A stretch of DNA of 64,000 nt, taken from the NCBI RefSeq assembly GCF_029813775.1, contig NZ_JARVKW010000010.1, forward strand, positions 1-64,000, written 5' to 3'. A program made the position numbers and the translations under genes. The first letter of the stretch is position 1. Each line of letters begins with the position of its first letter. This document shows, piece after piece, positions 54,805 to 64,000 of this stretch. The notes beneath the pieces were generated by a model that saw only the letters and a list, made by a program, of their open reading frames with translations, had not been told where the DNA came from and did not search any database. The DNA comes from Streptomyces sp. DH24 (GTDB lineage: Bacteria > Actinomycetota > Actinomycetes > Streptomycetales > Streptomycetaceae).

Positions 54805-56580
54805 TCAGCGCAGGTCGAGGCCGGCGAGGTCGCCCGCCTCGCGCCAGCGCCTGAGGATGTTCACGAACTCCACCGAGCCGCCGCCGTAGCTGGAGTTGAG
54901 CAGGGGCAGTCCGCTCGGGTCGCCCTCGTTGTTGTAGAGGCCGGGCGTGCAGTTCTCCAGGAAGTCCAGGTCGTTGCTGGCGAGCCGGAGGATCTCCTCG
55001 ACCCATTCCTTCTCGCCGGCCTCGGAGGCCTCCACGACCCGGTGGCCGCGCTCCTCGACGCACTTGACGATGTGCGCGAGGTGGCGGGTCTGCTCGCCCA
55101 GCATGTAGGCGATGTTGACGTGCCGGCCGGCCTGGACCTTGGACAGGATGAAGCAGTTGGGGAAGCCGTGCACCTGAAGTCCGTGCAGGGTGCGCGCCCC
55201 GTCCGCCCACTTCTCCGACAGCTTCACGCCGTCCCGGCCGACGATGTCGTAGCCCGCGCGGTCGGTGTACGGGACGGCGAACTCGTGCTCGTAGCCGGTG
55301 GCGAAGATCAGGCAGTCGACCGGGTACTCCCGGCCGTTCGCGACCACCCCGGCCGGGGTGAGCCGTTCCACGCCCCGGCCCTGGGTGTCGACCAGGGTCA
55401 CGTTGGGCCGGTTGAAGGTCTGGAGGTAACCGTCGTGGAAGCACGGCCGCTTGCAGTACACGCGGTAGTACGGCTTGAGGGCGGCGGCGGTCGCGGGGTC
55501 GGTGACGACGTTGTCGATGCGGGCGCGCAGCTCCTCCATCTTGAGGAAGTCCGCCCGTTCGGCCGCGAGCGCCCGCTCCTTCGGGTCGCCCCCGGTGTCG
55601 CCGGTGGGCAGGATCGCGGCGGCCAGCTTGGCCGTGGTCTGGGTCCAGCGGTCCTGGACCAGGTCCTCGTCCTGCGGGACGCCGGAGGTCAGCGCGTGGA
55701 AGTTCTCCATCCGGTGCTGCTGCCAGCCCGGTTCGAGGCTGTCCGCCCAGCCGGGCGGGGTGGGCCGGTTGCCGCGGACGTCGACCGCGGCCGGGGTGCG
55801 CTGGAACAGGACGAGCCGCTCGGCCCACTCGGCGAGGTGCGGGGCGAGCTGGACGGTCGTCGAGCCCGTGCCGATGACGCCGACCGTCTTGCCCCTCAGC
55901 CCGGTCAGGCCGCCGGTGCTGTCGCCGCCGGTGTAGTCGAAGTCCCAGCGGCTGGTGTGGAAGGAGTGCCCGGCGAACGTCTCCAGGCCCGGCAGCGCCG
56001 GGAGTTTGGGGCGGTGCATCAGACCGATCGACATGGCCACGTACCGGGCCCGGAACAGATCCCCGCGGTCGGTGCTCACCAGCCACGTCCCGGCGGCCTC
56101 GTCCCAGCGCAGCTCGGTGACGGCGGTCTGGAAGAGGGCGTCGCGGTAGAGGTCGTACGTGCGGGCGATCTTCTGCAGGTGGGCGAAGATCTCGGGGCCG
56201 GTGGCGTACTTCTCGGTGGGTATCGTGCCGGTCTCTTCGAGCAGCGGCATGTAGATGTAGCTCTCGACGTCGCACCGGACGCCGGGGAAGCGGTTCCAGT
56301 ACCAGGTGCCGCCCACGTCGCCGGCCTCGTCGATCAGCCGGATGCGCTCCAGGCCGGTCTCCTGGCGCAGATGGGCGCCGGTCAGCAGGCCGCCGATGCC
56401 GGCGCCGACGACGGCGACGTCCACCCAGTCGGTGAGCGGCTCGCGTTCCCGCCGCTCGGTGTAGGGGTCGCGCGCGTAGTGGCTGAAGTCGCCGCGCGCG
56501 AACTGGTAGGTGCGGCCGACGTTGCGCTTGTCGCGTTCCTGCCGGTACTTCTCCCGCACCGCCTCCAGGTCGATGGTCAC
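54805..56580 (-). CDS. penE: Baeyer-Villiger monooxygenase PenE type
   Basis: A 591-residue flavoprotein inserting oxygen into 1-deoxy-11-oxopentalenic acid to form the lactone (pentalenolactone D). It shows the two Rossmann motifs (VAVVGAGIGGLLTGAHLRQE; VGVIGTGSTTVQLAPHLAE) and the BVMO fingerprint FAGHSFHTSRWDFDY. The extra N-terminal ~60 residues (EAVREKYRQERDKRNVGRTYQFARG) are typical of this subfamily. GTG 56580 overlaps the penF stop. Regiochemistry (pentalenolactone rather than neopentalenolactone) is inferred from the presence of PenM. Confidence 0.93.
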   Translation of the reverse strand: MTIDLEAVREKYRQERDKRNVGRTYQFARGDFSHYARDPYTERREREPLTDWVDVAVVGAGIGGLLTGAHLRQETGLERIRLIDEAGDVGGTWYWNRFPGVRCDVESYIYMPLLEETGTIPTEKYATGPEIFAHLQKIARTYDLYRDALFQTAVTELRWDEAAGTWLVSTDRGDLFRARYVAMSIGLMHRPKLPALPGLETFAGHSFHTSRWDFDYTGGDSTGGLTGLRGKTVGVIGTGSTTVQLAPHLAEWAERLVLFQRTPAAVDVRGNRPTPPGWADSLEPGWQQHRMENFHALTSGVPQDEDLVQDRWTQTTAKLAAAILPTGDTGGDPKERALAAERADFLKMEELRARIDNVVTDPATAAALKPYYRVYCKRPCFHDGYLQTFNRPNVTLVDTQGRGVERLTPAGVVANGREYPVDCLIFATGYEHEFAVPYTDRAGYDIVGRDGVKLSEKWADGARTLHGLQVHGFPNCFILSKVQAGRHVNIAYMLGEQTRHLAHIVKCVEERGHRVVEASEAGEKEWVEEILRLASNDLDFLENCTPGLYNNEGDPSGLPLLNSSYGGGSVEFVNILRRWREAGDLAGLDLR

Positions 56581-57404
56581 TGTCGCGTCGCTACGGTCGT
56601 CGCCTGCTGCGCGGGCCACGGCTCCTCCTCGGGGGAAGTGGGCGAACGGGAAACATGACGCCATACGTCGTCGAACTGATCGCGCAGCCGCAGCGCGGCG
56701 TCGGAGTTGCTGAAGAGGTAGAAGCGGTCGGTGCCGAGCGCCTCCCACACCAGTTCGGCGACGTCCTCGGCGCTCACCGTGGTGTCGCCGCCCGCGCCGC
56801 GCGGGGCCGTCAGACCCCGGACCATGGGCGTGTCGACCCGGCCGGGACACAGCACCGACACCCGGACCGGGGTGTCCCGCAGATCGGCGCGCAGACTGCG
56901 GGCGACCGCGAGGTCGGCGTGCTTGGAGGCCGCGTAGGCGGCGCTGCCGGCACCGACGGCGAAGGCCGACATCGAGGCGGTGTGGATCAGATGGGCGGGC
57001 CTGCCGCGCGCCAGCAGCCGGGGGACGAAGGCGCGGGCCACCAGGACGTGCGCCCAGTGGTTCACCTCGAAGACCTGCCGCATCCGCTCCAGCGGCACCT
57101 CCCACAGGGGCTGTCCCACGGGGCCGAGGACCCCGGCGTTGTTGCACACCACGTCGACGTCGCCGAGCACGTCGAACGCCGTGTCCGCGAGCCGTTCGAC
57201 GGCGTCCGGGTCGGTCAGGTCGGCGGTCACCGCGGTGACCCGGGCGCCGCGCGCGGTGAGTTCGGCGGCCCGGCGGTGCAGGGCGTCACCCTGGATGTCC
57301 GCCATGACCACGCCGACGCCGGCCCGCGCGAAGCGGGCGCTGAGGGCGAGGCCGATGCCGCCGGCCGCGCCGGTCACCACGGCTGTCCTTGTCCGTAACT
57401 GCAC
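56577..57404 (-). CDS. penF: Short-chain dehydrogenase PenF type
   Basis: A 275-residue SDR expected to oxidise 1-deoxy-11beta-hydroxypentalenic acid to the 11-oxo compound. The cofactor site is TGAAGGIG, NNAG is present, and the catalytic residues are in HTASMSAF and YAASKHADLA. GTG 57404 has GGAG eight bases upstream, and codon 3 is TTA (57396-57398), marking likely bldA dependence at the very start of translation. Its stop overlaps the penE start (GTGA). Confidence 0.92.
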   Translation of the reverse strand: MQLRTRTAVVTGAAGGIGLALSARFARAGVGVVMADIQGDALHRRAAELTARGARVTAVTADLTDPDAVERLADTAFDVLGDVDVVCNNAGVLGPVGQPLWEVPLERMRQVFEVNHWAHVLVARAFVPRLLARGRPAHLIHTASMSAFAVGAGSAAYAASKHADLAVARSLRADLRDTPVRVSVLCPGRVDTPMVRGLTAPRGAGGDTTVSAEDVAELVWEALGTDRFYLFSNSDAALRLRDQFDDVWRHVSRSPTSPEEEPWPAQQATTVATRQ

Positions 57405-57503
57405 TTGGCTGTCTCCGCTTCTGCGCGCGGGCACGCCGAAGGACGGCGCGCCGTTGCCCACGAGAAGGTCTGGATCAGATCGCGCCGTTCAGAGGGGCGG
57501 GTG

Positions 57504-58958
57504 TCAGCGGGGGTCGGGGAGCTTCAGACTGATCACGAGCACGGTCACCGAGAAACACCCCAGCAGGGCGAGAACGAGCACGGCCGCCGACGGCGTCGAC
57601 AGCCAGTCGGCCAGGGACAGATAGAGGCTGCCGCCGACGGTCGCGCCCAGCGCGGTCGCCATCTGCTGGCTGGTCACCAGCACACCGCTGCCCATGCCGG
57701 CCTGCGCGGACGGCACGTCGGCGAGGATCGTCCGGAACAGCGTCGGACCGATCAGCGCCGCGCCCACGCCGAACAGGCCGATCCCGACGAGCACGAGCGT
57801 CAGGGAGGGATGCGGCCAGCCCAGCCGGATCACCAGCGCCAGCAGCAGCACCCCCGTGCCCTGCACGAGAGCGCCCAGGGTGACGATCCGGCCGCCCAGG
57901 GCCGCCGCGATCCTCGGGGTGAACAGCGTCACCACGAAGAACGCCGCGGCGAACGGCGTCAGCACCGCGCCGGAGGCGAGCCCGTCGAAACCGAAGTGGC
58001 CCTGCGCGACGAGCGCGTAGACGAACAGGAAGGCGCCGAAGCCGGCCGAGAACGGCACCATCGCCGCCAGCCCTCTGCGCATCCCCGGATGGGACAGCAC
58101 CGACGGGGACAGCAGCGGTGAGCCGCCCCGCGCCTCCAGCCCGCGTTCGGCCCGCGCCAGCGCCACCGCCCCCACCGCGGCGACCGCGAGCAGCGACCAC
58201 AGCCACGGCGGCCAGCCCAGCTCGGGGCCCGCCACGACCAGGGTCAGGACACAGACCATGGTCACACCGAACAGCCCGGTGCCCACCGGGTCGAAGCCCG
58301 GCTTCGCGTCGGCCCGGGTCGCGGGGACGCGCCGGACGGCCAGCAGCGCGGCCACGCCGATCGGCACATTGATCGCGAAGACCGACCGCCAGCCCATCCC
58401 GGCGACGTCCAGCGAGACCAGCAGCCCGCCCAGGATCTGCCCGGTGACCATGCCCAGAGCCGCGGTCGCGCCGTACATGCCGATCGCCCGGGCCCGCGCC
58501 CGGCCCGCGGTCGCCGCCTGAATCGTCGCCAGCACCTGCGGTACGAGCATGGCGGCGGCGGCGCCCTGCAGCAGCCGGGCCGCGACGAGGAACTCGATGG
58601 TCGGGGCGAGTCCGCACAGCGCCGAGGTGACGGTGAACGCCGCGAGCCCGTAGGCGTACAGGCGCCGTCTGCCGAAGGCGTCGCCCAGCCGTCCGCCCAG
58701 CACCAGGCCGAGGGCGTAGGTGAGTCCGTAGCCGGACACCACCAGCTCCAGTGCGGCGGGGCCGCCGTGGAGGTCGTCACTGATCGAGGTCAGCGCCACA
58801 TTGACGATGGAGGCGTCCACGATGGACAGGGCGTATCCGGTGAGCACCACCACGAGGGCGATGCCGGTGAGCCCTCCGGCGGCCGGTTGGGTGCCGGCCG
58901 GGGGCTCCGGTGTCGCGGTGGGCCCCTTCAGAGGGGGGAGGCCCTCGCGTTTCGTCAT
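57504..58958 (-). CDS. MFS drug exporter (DHA2/EmrB-QacA type)
   Basis: A 484-residue transporter with about 14 hydrophobic segments. Motif A-like sequence is GGRLGDAFGRRRLYAYG, and antiporter motif C-like GATVGGSLYLSLADWL lies near the end. It corresponds in position to the transporter gene of other pentalenolactone clusters (PtlG in S. avermitilis) and probably exports the antibiotic, giving self-protection beside the resistant GAPDH. ATG 58958 has GGTAGG six bases upstream. It lies between penF and penH on the same strand. Confidence 0.9.
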   Translation of the reverse strand: MTKREGLPPLKGPTATPEPPAGTQPAAGGLTGIALVVVLTGYALSIVDASIVNVALTSISDDLHGGPAALELVVSGYGLTYALGLVLGGRLGDAFGRRRLYAYGLAAFTVTSALCGLAPTIEFLVAARLLQGAAAAMLVPQVLATIQAATAGRARARAIGMYGATAALGMVTGQILGGLLVSLDVAGMGWRSVFAINVPIGVAALLAVRRVPATRADAKPGFDPVGTGLFGVTMVCVLTLVVAGPELGWPPWLWSLLAVAAVGAVALARAERGLEARGGSPLLSPSVLSHPGMRRGLAAMVPFSAGFGAFLFVYALVAQGHFGFDGLASGAVLTPFAAAFFVVTLFTPRIAAALGGRIVTLGALVQGTGVLLLALVIRLGWPHPSLTLVLVGIGLFGVGAALIGPTLFRTILADVPSAQAGMGSGVLVTSQQMATALGATVGGSLYLSLADWLSTPSAAVLVLALLGCFSVTVLVISLKLPDPR

Positions 58959-59016
58959 GCGCTGCCTACCCGGGCGTTGGTGGGGGACGGTTGGGGCGGG
59001 TGCGGGGGGAACAACG

Positions 59017-59976
<960 letters not shown>

Positions 59977-61176
59977 TCAGAAGGTGACGGGGAGTTCGTC
60001 GTACCCGCCGGTGATCCGGTGCTCCTGCCAGCGCAGCGACTCCTCGGGCACCGCGAGCCGCAGGTCGGGCAGTCTGCGGAACAGCCGCTCGAACACCGCG
60101 GTCAGCTCGATCCGGGCCAGCGTGCGGCCGATGCAGTACCGGGCGCCGTGCCCGAACGCCAGATGTGACTTGGGCTTGTCCCGGGTCAGGTCGAACAGGC
60201 CGCCGTCCGGGTACGCCCGGTCGTCGTAGTTGGCCGCGCCGATGGCCAGCAGCACCGCGTCCCCGGTCCGGATCACCGTCTCGCCGACGGTGATGTCGCC
60301 GTGCGCGTAGCGGGGGATGAGCGCGTTGGACCCCTTGCCGCCGACGCCGAGGCGCAGGATCTCCTCGACCGCGGCCGGGGCGAGTTCGGGTTTCTCGGCC
60401 AGCAGGGCACGCTGGGCCGGGTTGCGCAGCAGCAGCAGGGTGCCCAGATCGATGCGCACGATGGTGGTCTCGTAGCCGAACAGCAGCACGGCGTTGCCCA
60501 GGTGGGCGATCTCCGCGTCGGACAGCGAGCCGTCCGCCTCGGTGATCAGCTCGGACAGGATGTCGTCGCCCGGCTCGGTCCGCTTGCGCGCCACGAGTTC
60601 CGTCATGTAGTCGACGACCTGCTGGAAGGTGTTCGCCGAGTGCTGGTTGTCGCTCTGGTCGAACGTGCCTCTCGCCCACTGTCCGAACGTCTCCCGGTCG
60701 GCCAGCGGCACGCCGAGCAGATCGCAGATCACCATGGTCGGCAACGGGAACGACAGCGCGCGGTGCAGGTCGACCGGCGGCGTGCCGACGGCCAACTCGT
60801 CGAGCAGCTCGTCCACGTGGTGCTCGATCCGGGTCTTCATCAGGCGCATCCGGCGCGGGGAGAACCGGGGCACGAGCAGCGCGCGCATCTGCGCGTGCCG
60901 GGCGGGCTCGGTCTCGTGGTCGTCCCCGGCCATCAGCGCGATCATGAAGGCCCTGGCCGCGCTCTTGGGCGTCGGCTCCGGCTTGGGGTCGCTGAGGCGG
61001 AGCCGGCGGTCGGCGAGGAGTGTCCTCACCTCGTCGTAGCGGGTGACCAGCCAGGCGTCCTCGTCACCGGGGGTGCGCACCCTGGCGATCGGCCCCTCCT
61101 TCTGGAGGGCGAGCATCTGGGGCGCCATGCCGAGCACGGCCGGGTTGTCGAACGGTAACCGCGGAAGTTCCCTCAT
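59977..61176 (-). CDS. penM: Pentalenolactone synthase (CYP161C-type P450)
   Basis: A 399-residue P450 that rearranges pentalenolactone F to pentalenolactone. The heme loop is [12 protein letters not shown] (Cys near 346) and ExxR is EEILR. Met78, Met82 (AFMIALMAG) and Phe233 (LLFGYETT, where other P450s have Ala/Gly) correspond, shifted by one, to Met77, Met81 and Phe232 that distinguish PntM and direct the unusual carbocation chemistry. This fixes the product as pentalenolactone. Codon 7 (61156-61158) is TTA. ATG 61176 has GAGGAC eight bases upstream. A hairpin at 61287-61307 separates it from the GAPDH gene. Confidence 0.95.
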   Translation of the reverse strand: MRELPRLPFDNPAVLGMAPQMLALQKEGPIARVRTPGDEDAWLVTRYDEVRTLLADRRLRLSDPKPEPTPKSAARAFMIALMAGDDHETEPARHAQMRALLVPRFSPRRMRLMKTRIEHHVDELLDELAVGTPPVDLHRALSFPLPTMVICDLLGVPLADRETFGQWARGTFDQSDNQHSANTFQQVVDYMTELVARKRTEPGDDILSELITEADGSLSDAEIAHLGNAVLLFGYETTIVRIDLGTLLLLRNPAQRALLAEKPELAPAAVEEILRLGVGGKGSNALIPRYAHGDITVGETVIRTGDAVLLAIGAANYDDRAYPDGGLFDLTRDKPKSHLAFGHGARYCIGRTLARIELTAVFERLFRRLPDLRLAVPEESLRWQEHRITGGYDELPVTF

Positions 61177-61286
61177 TCAGTCTGTCCTCGCTGGCGTCGT
61201 GCAGGGATTCGTCGGGCATCGGGCACGCCGACGGCAACGGTGGCGTCGGGTGCGCTGCGCGCCGTGTCACGGGCGCGCCGAAGCGA

Positions 61287-61307
61287 CGGCCGCCGCTCGG
61301 GCGGCCG
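61287..61307 (-). terminator. Hairpin between GAPDH gene and penM
   Basis: CGGCCGCC-GCTCG-GGCGGCCG, an 8-bp perfect stem 46 bases past the GAPDH stop. It could terminate a gap-only transcript, so penM may have its own promoter in 61177-61286. Confidence 0.55.
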
Positions 61308-61352
61308 ACGTTGCTGACGTGCGGGTGGTGCAGACGCCGGGTCGGCGACGGA

Positions 61353-62496
<1,144 letters not shown>

Positions 62497-62958
62497 GTGA
62501 CTTTCACTCAGCGTGCCGATACCGACACCGACTTGGACGTCGGTGACCTCACCAGAGCGATCGAGAACTTCAATCGCTACTACATCCGGCTTCCCGCGGT
62601 GCAGAAGCTGTCATTCACGACCCTGTCCGTGCTGGACACCCTGGCCGTCAGCGGTCCGAAGCGGCTGACCGAGCTCGCCAGGACCGAGCAGATCAGCCAG
62701 CCGGGGCTCACTCAGCTGGTCACCCGGCTGGAGCGCGACGGTCTCGTGGAGCGCCGCCGCGACCCGGCGGACGGACGCGCCGTCCTCGTCCACATCACCG
62801 ACAGCGGCCGAAGGATCGGCCAGACCCGCCGCGAGGACCGGGGCCGTCACCTGGTCCCGCTGATCGCCCGGCTGACGCCCGCGGAACGGCAGGCGATCGC
62901 CGCGGCGCTGCCCGCCCTGACCCGCCTGGCGGAACTCGGCGCCGAGGCCCGACGGTAG
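62497..62958 (+). CDS. penR: MarR/SlyA-family pathway regulator PenR type
   Basis: A 153-residue winged-helix regulator. The DNA-binding part is RLTELARTEQISQPGLTQLVTRLERDGLVERRRDPADGRAVLVHIT (wing with DPADGR). Length equals what I recall for PenR/PntR, which activate pentalenolactone genes and release DNA when bound to pentalenolactone or late intermediates. GTG 62497 has no spaced ribosome site and follows a GATACAT box, so the transcript is probably leaderless; the frame is open upstream without a better start. It is divergent from gap1. Confidence 0.9.
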   Translation: MTFTQRADTDTDLDVGDLTRAIENFNRYYIRLPAVQKLSFTTLSVLDTLAVSGPKRLTELARTEQISQPGLTQLVTRLERDGLVERRRDPADGRAVLVHITDSGRRIGQTRREDRGRHLVPLIARLTPAERQAIAAALPALTRLAELGAEARR

Positions 62959-63187
62959 GGCCCGTCCCCTTCTTGAACGGCCTGTGCCCCTGAGCCGGTT
63001 GTGCGTCAAGCGCCCCGGCGCTCCGGCCGCCGAGGGTGACGCCGCCCCTCGTTCCGCCCGCCCCCTCCGCGTCGGCGGGCTCCGGCGACCCGACCGGATC
63101 GCGGACACCCGATGCGCCCGATGGGAACGTGCCCATAGAGTGAGGCGCCGGGTGACCGTGCCGGGCAGGAGCAGTGGGAGCAGGGAC

Positions 63188-64000
63188 GTGAGCGAACAGA
63201 CCGTACGCTGGGGCATTCTGGCGACCGGCGGCATGGCCGCCGCCTTCACCGAGGACCTGCTGCGCGAGCCGGAGGCACGCGTCACCGCGGTCGGGTCCCG
63301 TTCCGTCGCCGGTGCGCAGCGGTTCGCGGAACGGTTCGGCATCCCCCGGGCCCACGGCACCTGGCAGGAGCTGGCCGCCGACCCGGAGGTCGACGTCGTC
63401 TACGTCGCCACCCCGCACGCCCACCACCTCGCCGCCGCGACGGCCTGCCTGGAGGCGGGCAAGCCGGTGCTGTGCGAGAAGCCCTTCGCCCTCAGCGGCC
63501 GGCAGACCCGCGCCCTGGTCGAACTCGCCGACGAGCGGCGGCTGTTCCTCATGGAAGCGATGTGGACGTACGTCAACCCGACCGTGCGCCGCGTCGCGGA
63601 ACTCGTGGCCGGCGGCGCCGTCGGTGAGGTGCGCGCGCTGCACGCCTCCTTCGGCGGGCGCGTCACCGCACCGCCCGAGCACCGGCTGTGGGACCCGGCG
63701 GCCGGGGGCGGCGCCCTGCTCGACCTGGGCACCTACCCGGTGTCCTTCGCGCACCTGCTGCTCGGCGCGCCCGACAGCGTCACCGCCCACGCCCGGCTGT
63801 CCCCGCGCGGCGTCGACGAGCAGACCGGTGTCCTGCTCGGGTATGACGGCGGGGCGATGGCCGTACTGACGTGCTCGCTGCTCGCCGACGACGAGCGCCG
63901 GGCGGTCGTGTACGGCACGGCGGGGCGCATCGAGATACCGGCGGACTTCTACAACCCCGGCTCCTTCGTGCTGCACCGCGACGGCCACGAGCCGCAGACG
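63188..64000 (+). CDS. Gfo/Idh/MocA-family oxidoreductase, 3' truncated by window end
   Basis: The first 271 codons are present. The N-terminal NAD(P) fold is VRWGILATGGMAAAFTEDLLRE; the EKP motif (VLCEKPFALSGRQT) and MEAMWTYVNPTVRRV, typical of trans-dihydrodiol or sugar dehydrogenases, follow. GGGDALLDLGTY-like GGALLDLGTYPVSF is the substrate-domain signature. GTG 63188 has GGGAG eight bases upstream. It lies 229 bases beyond penR and is probably outside the cluster. The last 50-70 residues are off the window. Confidence 0.9.
   Translation, partial: MSEQTVRWGILATGGMAAAFTEDLLREPEARVTAVGSRSVAGAQRFAERFGIPRAHGTWQELAADPEVDVVYVATPHAHHLAAATACLEAGKPVLCEKPFALSGRQTRALVELADERRLFLMEAMWTYVNPTVRRVAELVAGGAVGEVRALHASFGGRVTAPPEHRLWDPAAGGGALLDLGTYPVSFAHLLLGAPDSVTAHARLSPRGVDEQTGVLLGYDGGAMAVLTCSLLADDERRAVVYGTAGRIEIPADFYNPGSFVLHRDGHEPQT

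Noticed and set aside
52862..56275. A single open frame of over 1,100 codons across FPP synthase, penD and penE
   Set aside because: Only its last 337 codons are real (FPP synthase). The rest is out-of-frame translation of penD and penE, open because of high GC.

Overview
The window is chromosomal DNA of a Streptomyces. The base composition is very GC-rich with strong third-position GC, GTG starts are frequent, and SoxR- and GlnR-type operators, bldA-type TTA codons and LAxTG sortase substrates are present. From memory, the order ppdK ... nirBD ... nasA ... dgt ... dnaG ... hrdA-like sigma ... paired ABC exporters follows one stretch of other Streptomyces chromosomes. From about 46.7 kb the content changes to a terpenoid antibiotic cluster.

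Layout. Positions 1-8.7 kb hold carbohydrate and central metabolism (glycogen debranching protein, ROK regulator, pyruvate phosphate dikinase), a small membrane protein and an LAxTG surface protein. From 9.0-12.1 kb there is an XRE regulator, an RsbW-like ATPase and two small conserved proteins. From 12.1-15.6 kb lies a small RiPP locus of the ATP-grasp plus isoaspartyl methyltransferase type (graspetide with possible aspartimide): an HELTH metalloprotease, a 97-residue precursor, an ATP-grasp ligase broken by an internal out-of-frame deletion, and the methyltransferase. From 15.8-36 kb come secreted proteins and nitrogen assimilation: nirB, nirD and a flavoprotein behind a GlnR-like site, nasA, and a sirohydrochlorin chelatase that would supply siroheme to NirB. 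A class F sortase pair, a SoxR-boxed flavin reductase and a frameshifted M4 protease lie between them. From 34.3-46.1 kb are dgt, a ferredoxin-reductase-like protein, dnaG, a group 2 sigma factor, a heterodimeric ABC exporter and an FGGY kinase. Two identical tRNA-Asn genes and a tRNA with anticodon CAT follow.

From 46.7-62.96 kb is a complete pentalenolactone cluster. All genes run on the minus strand except the divergent MarR regulator. Reading from the regulator: penR, resistant GAPDH, penM (final P450, carrying the diagnostic Met/Met/Phe active-site residues), penH, an MFS exporter, penF, penE, penD, FPP synthase, penA (pentalenene synthase) and penI (pentalenene oxygenase). The same operon then continues by overlapping start and stop codons into MEP-pathway genes: an ispH reduced by a large in-frame deletion, an intact dxs, then an intact ispG. 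The cluster therefore seems to carry its own isoprenoid-precursor genes. TTA codons in dxs, penF and penM suggest bldA control.

The most unusual items are the internally deleted ispH embedded in the antibiotic operon, the ATP-grasp gene whose deletion opens one 641-codon frame into the methyltransferase, an orphan tRNA 3' half near 8.2 kb, the 42-bp repeat block beside the sortase gene, and the frameshifted M4 protease. A partial Gfo/Idh/MocA oxidoreductase runs off the right edge.
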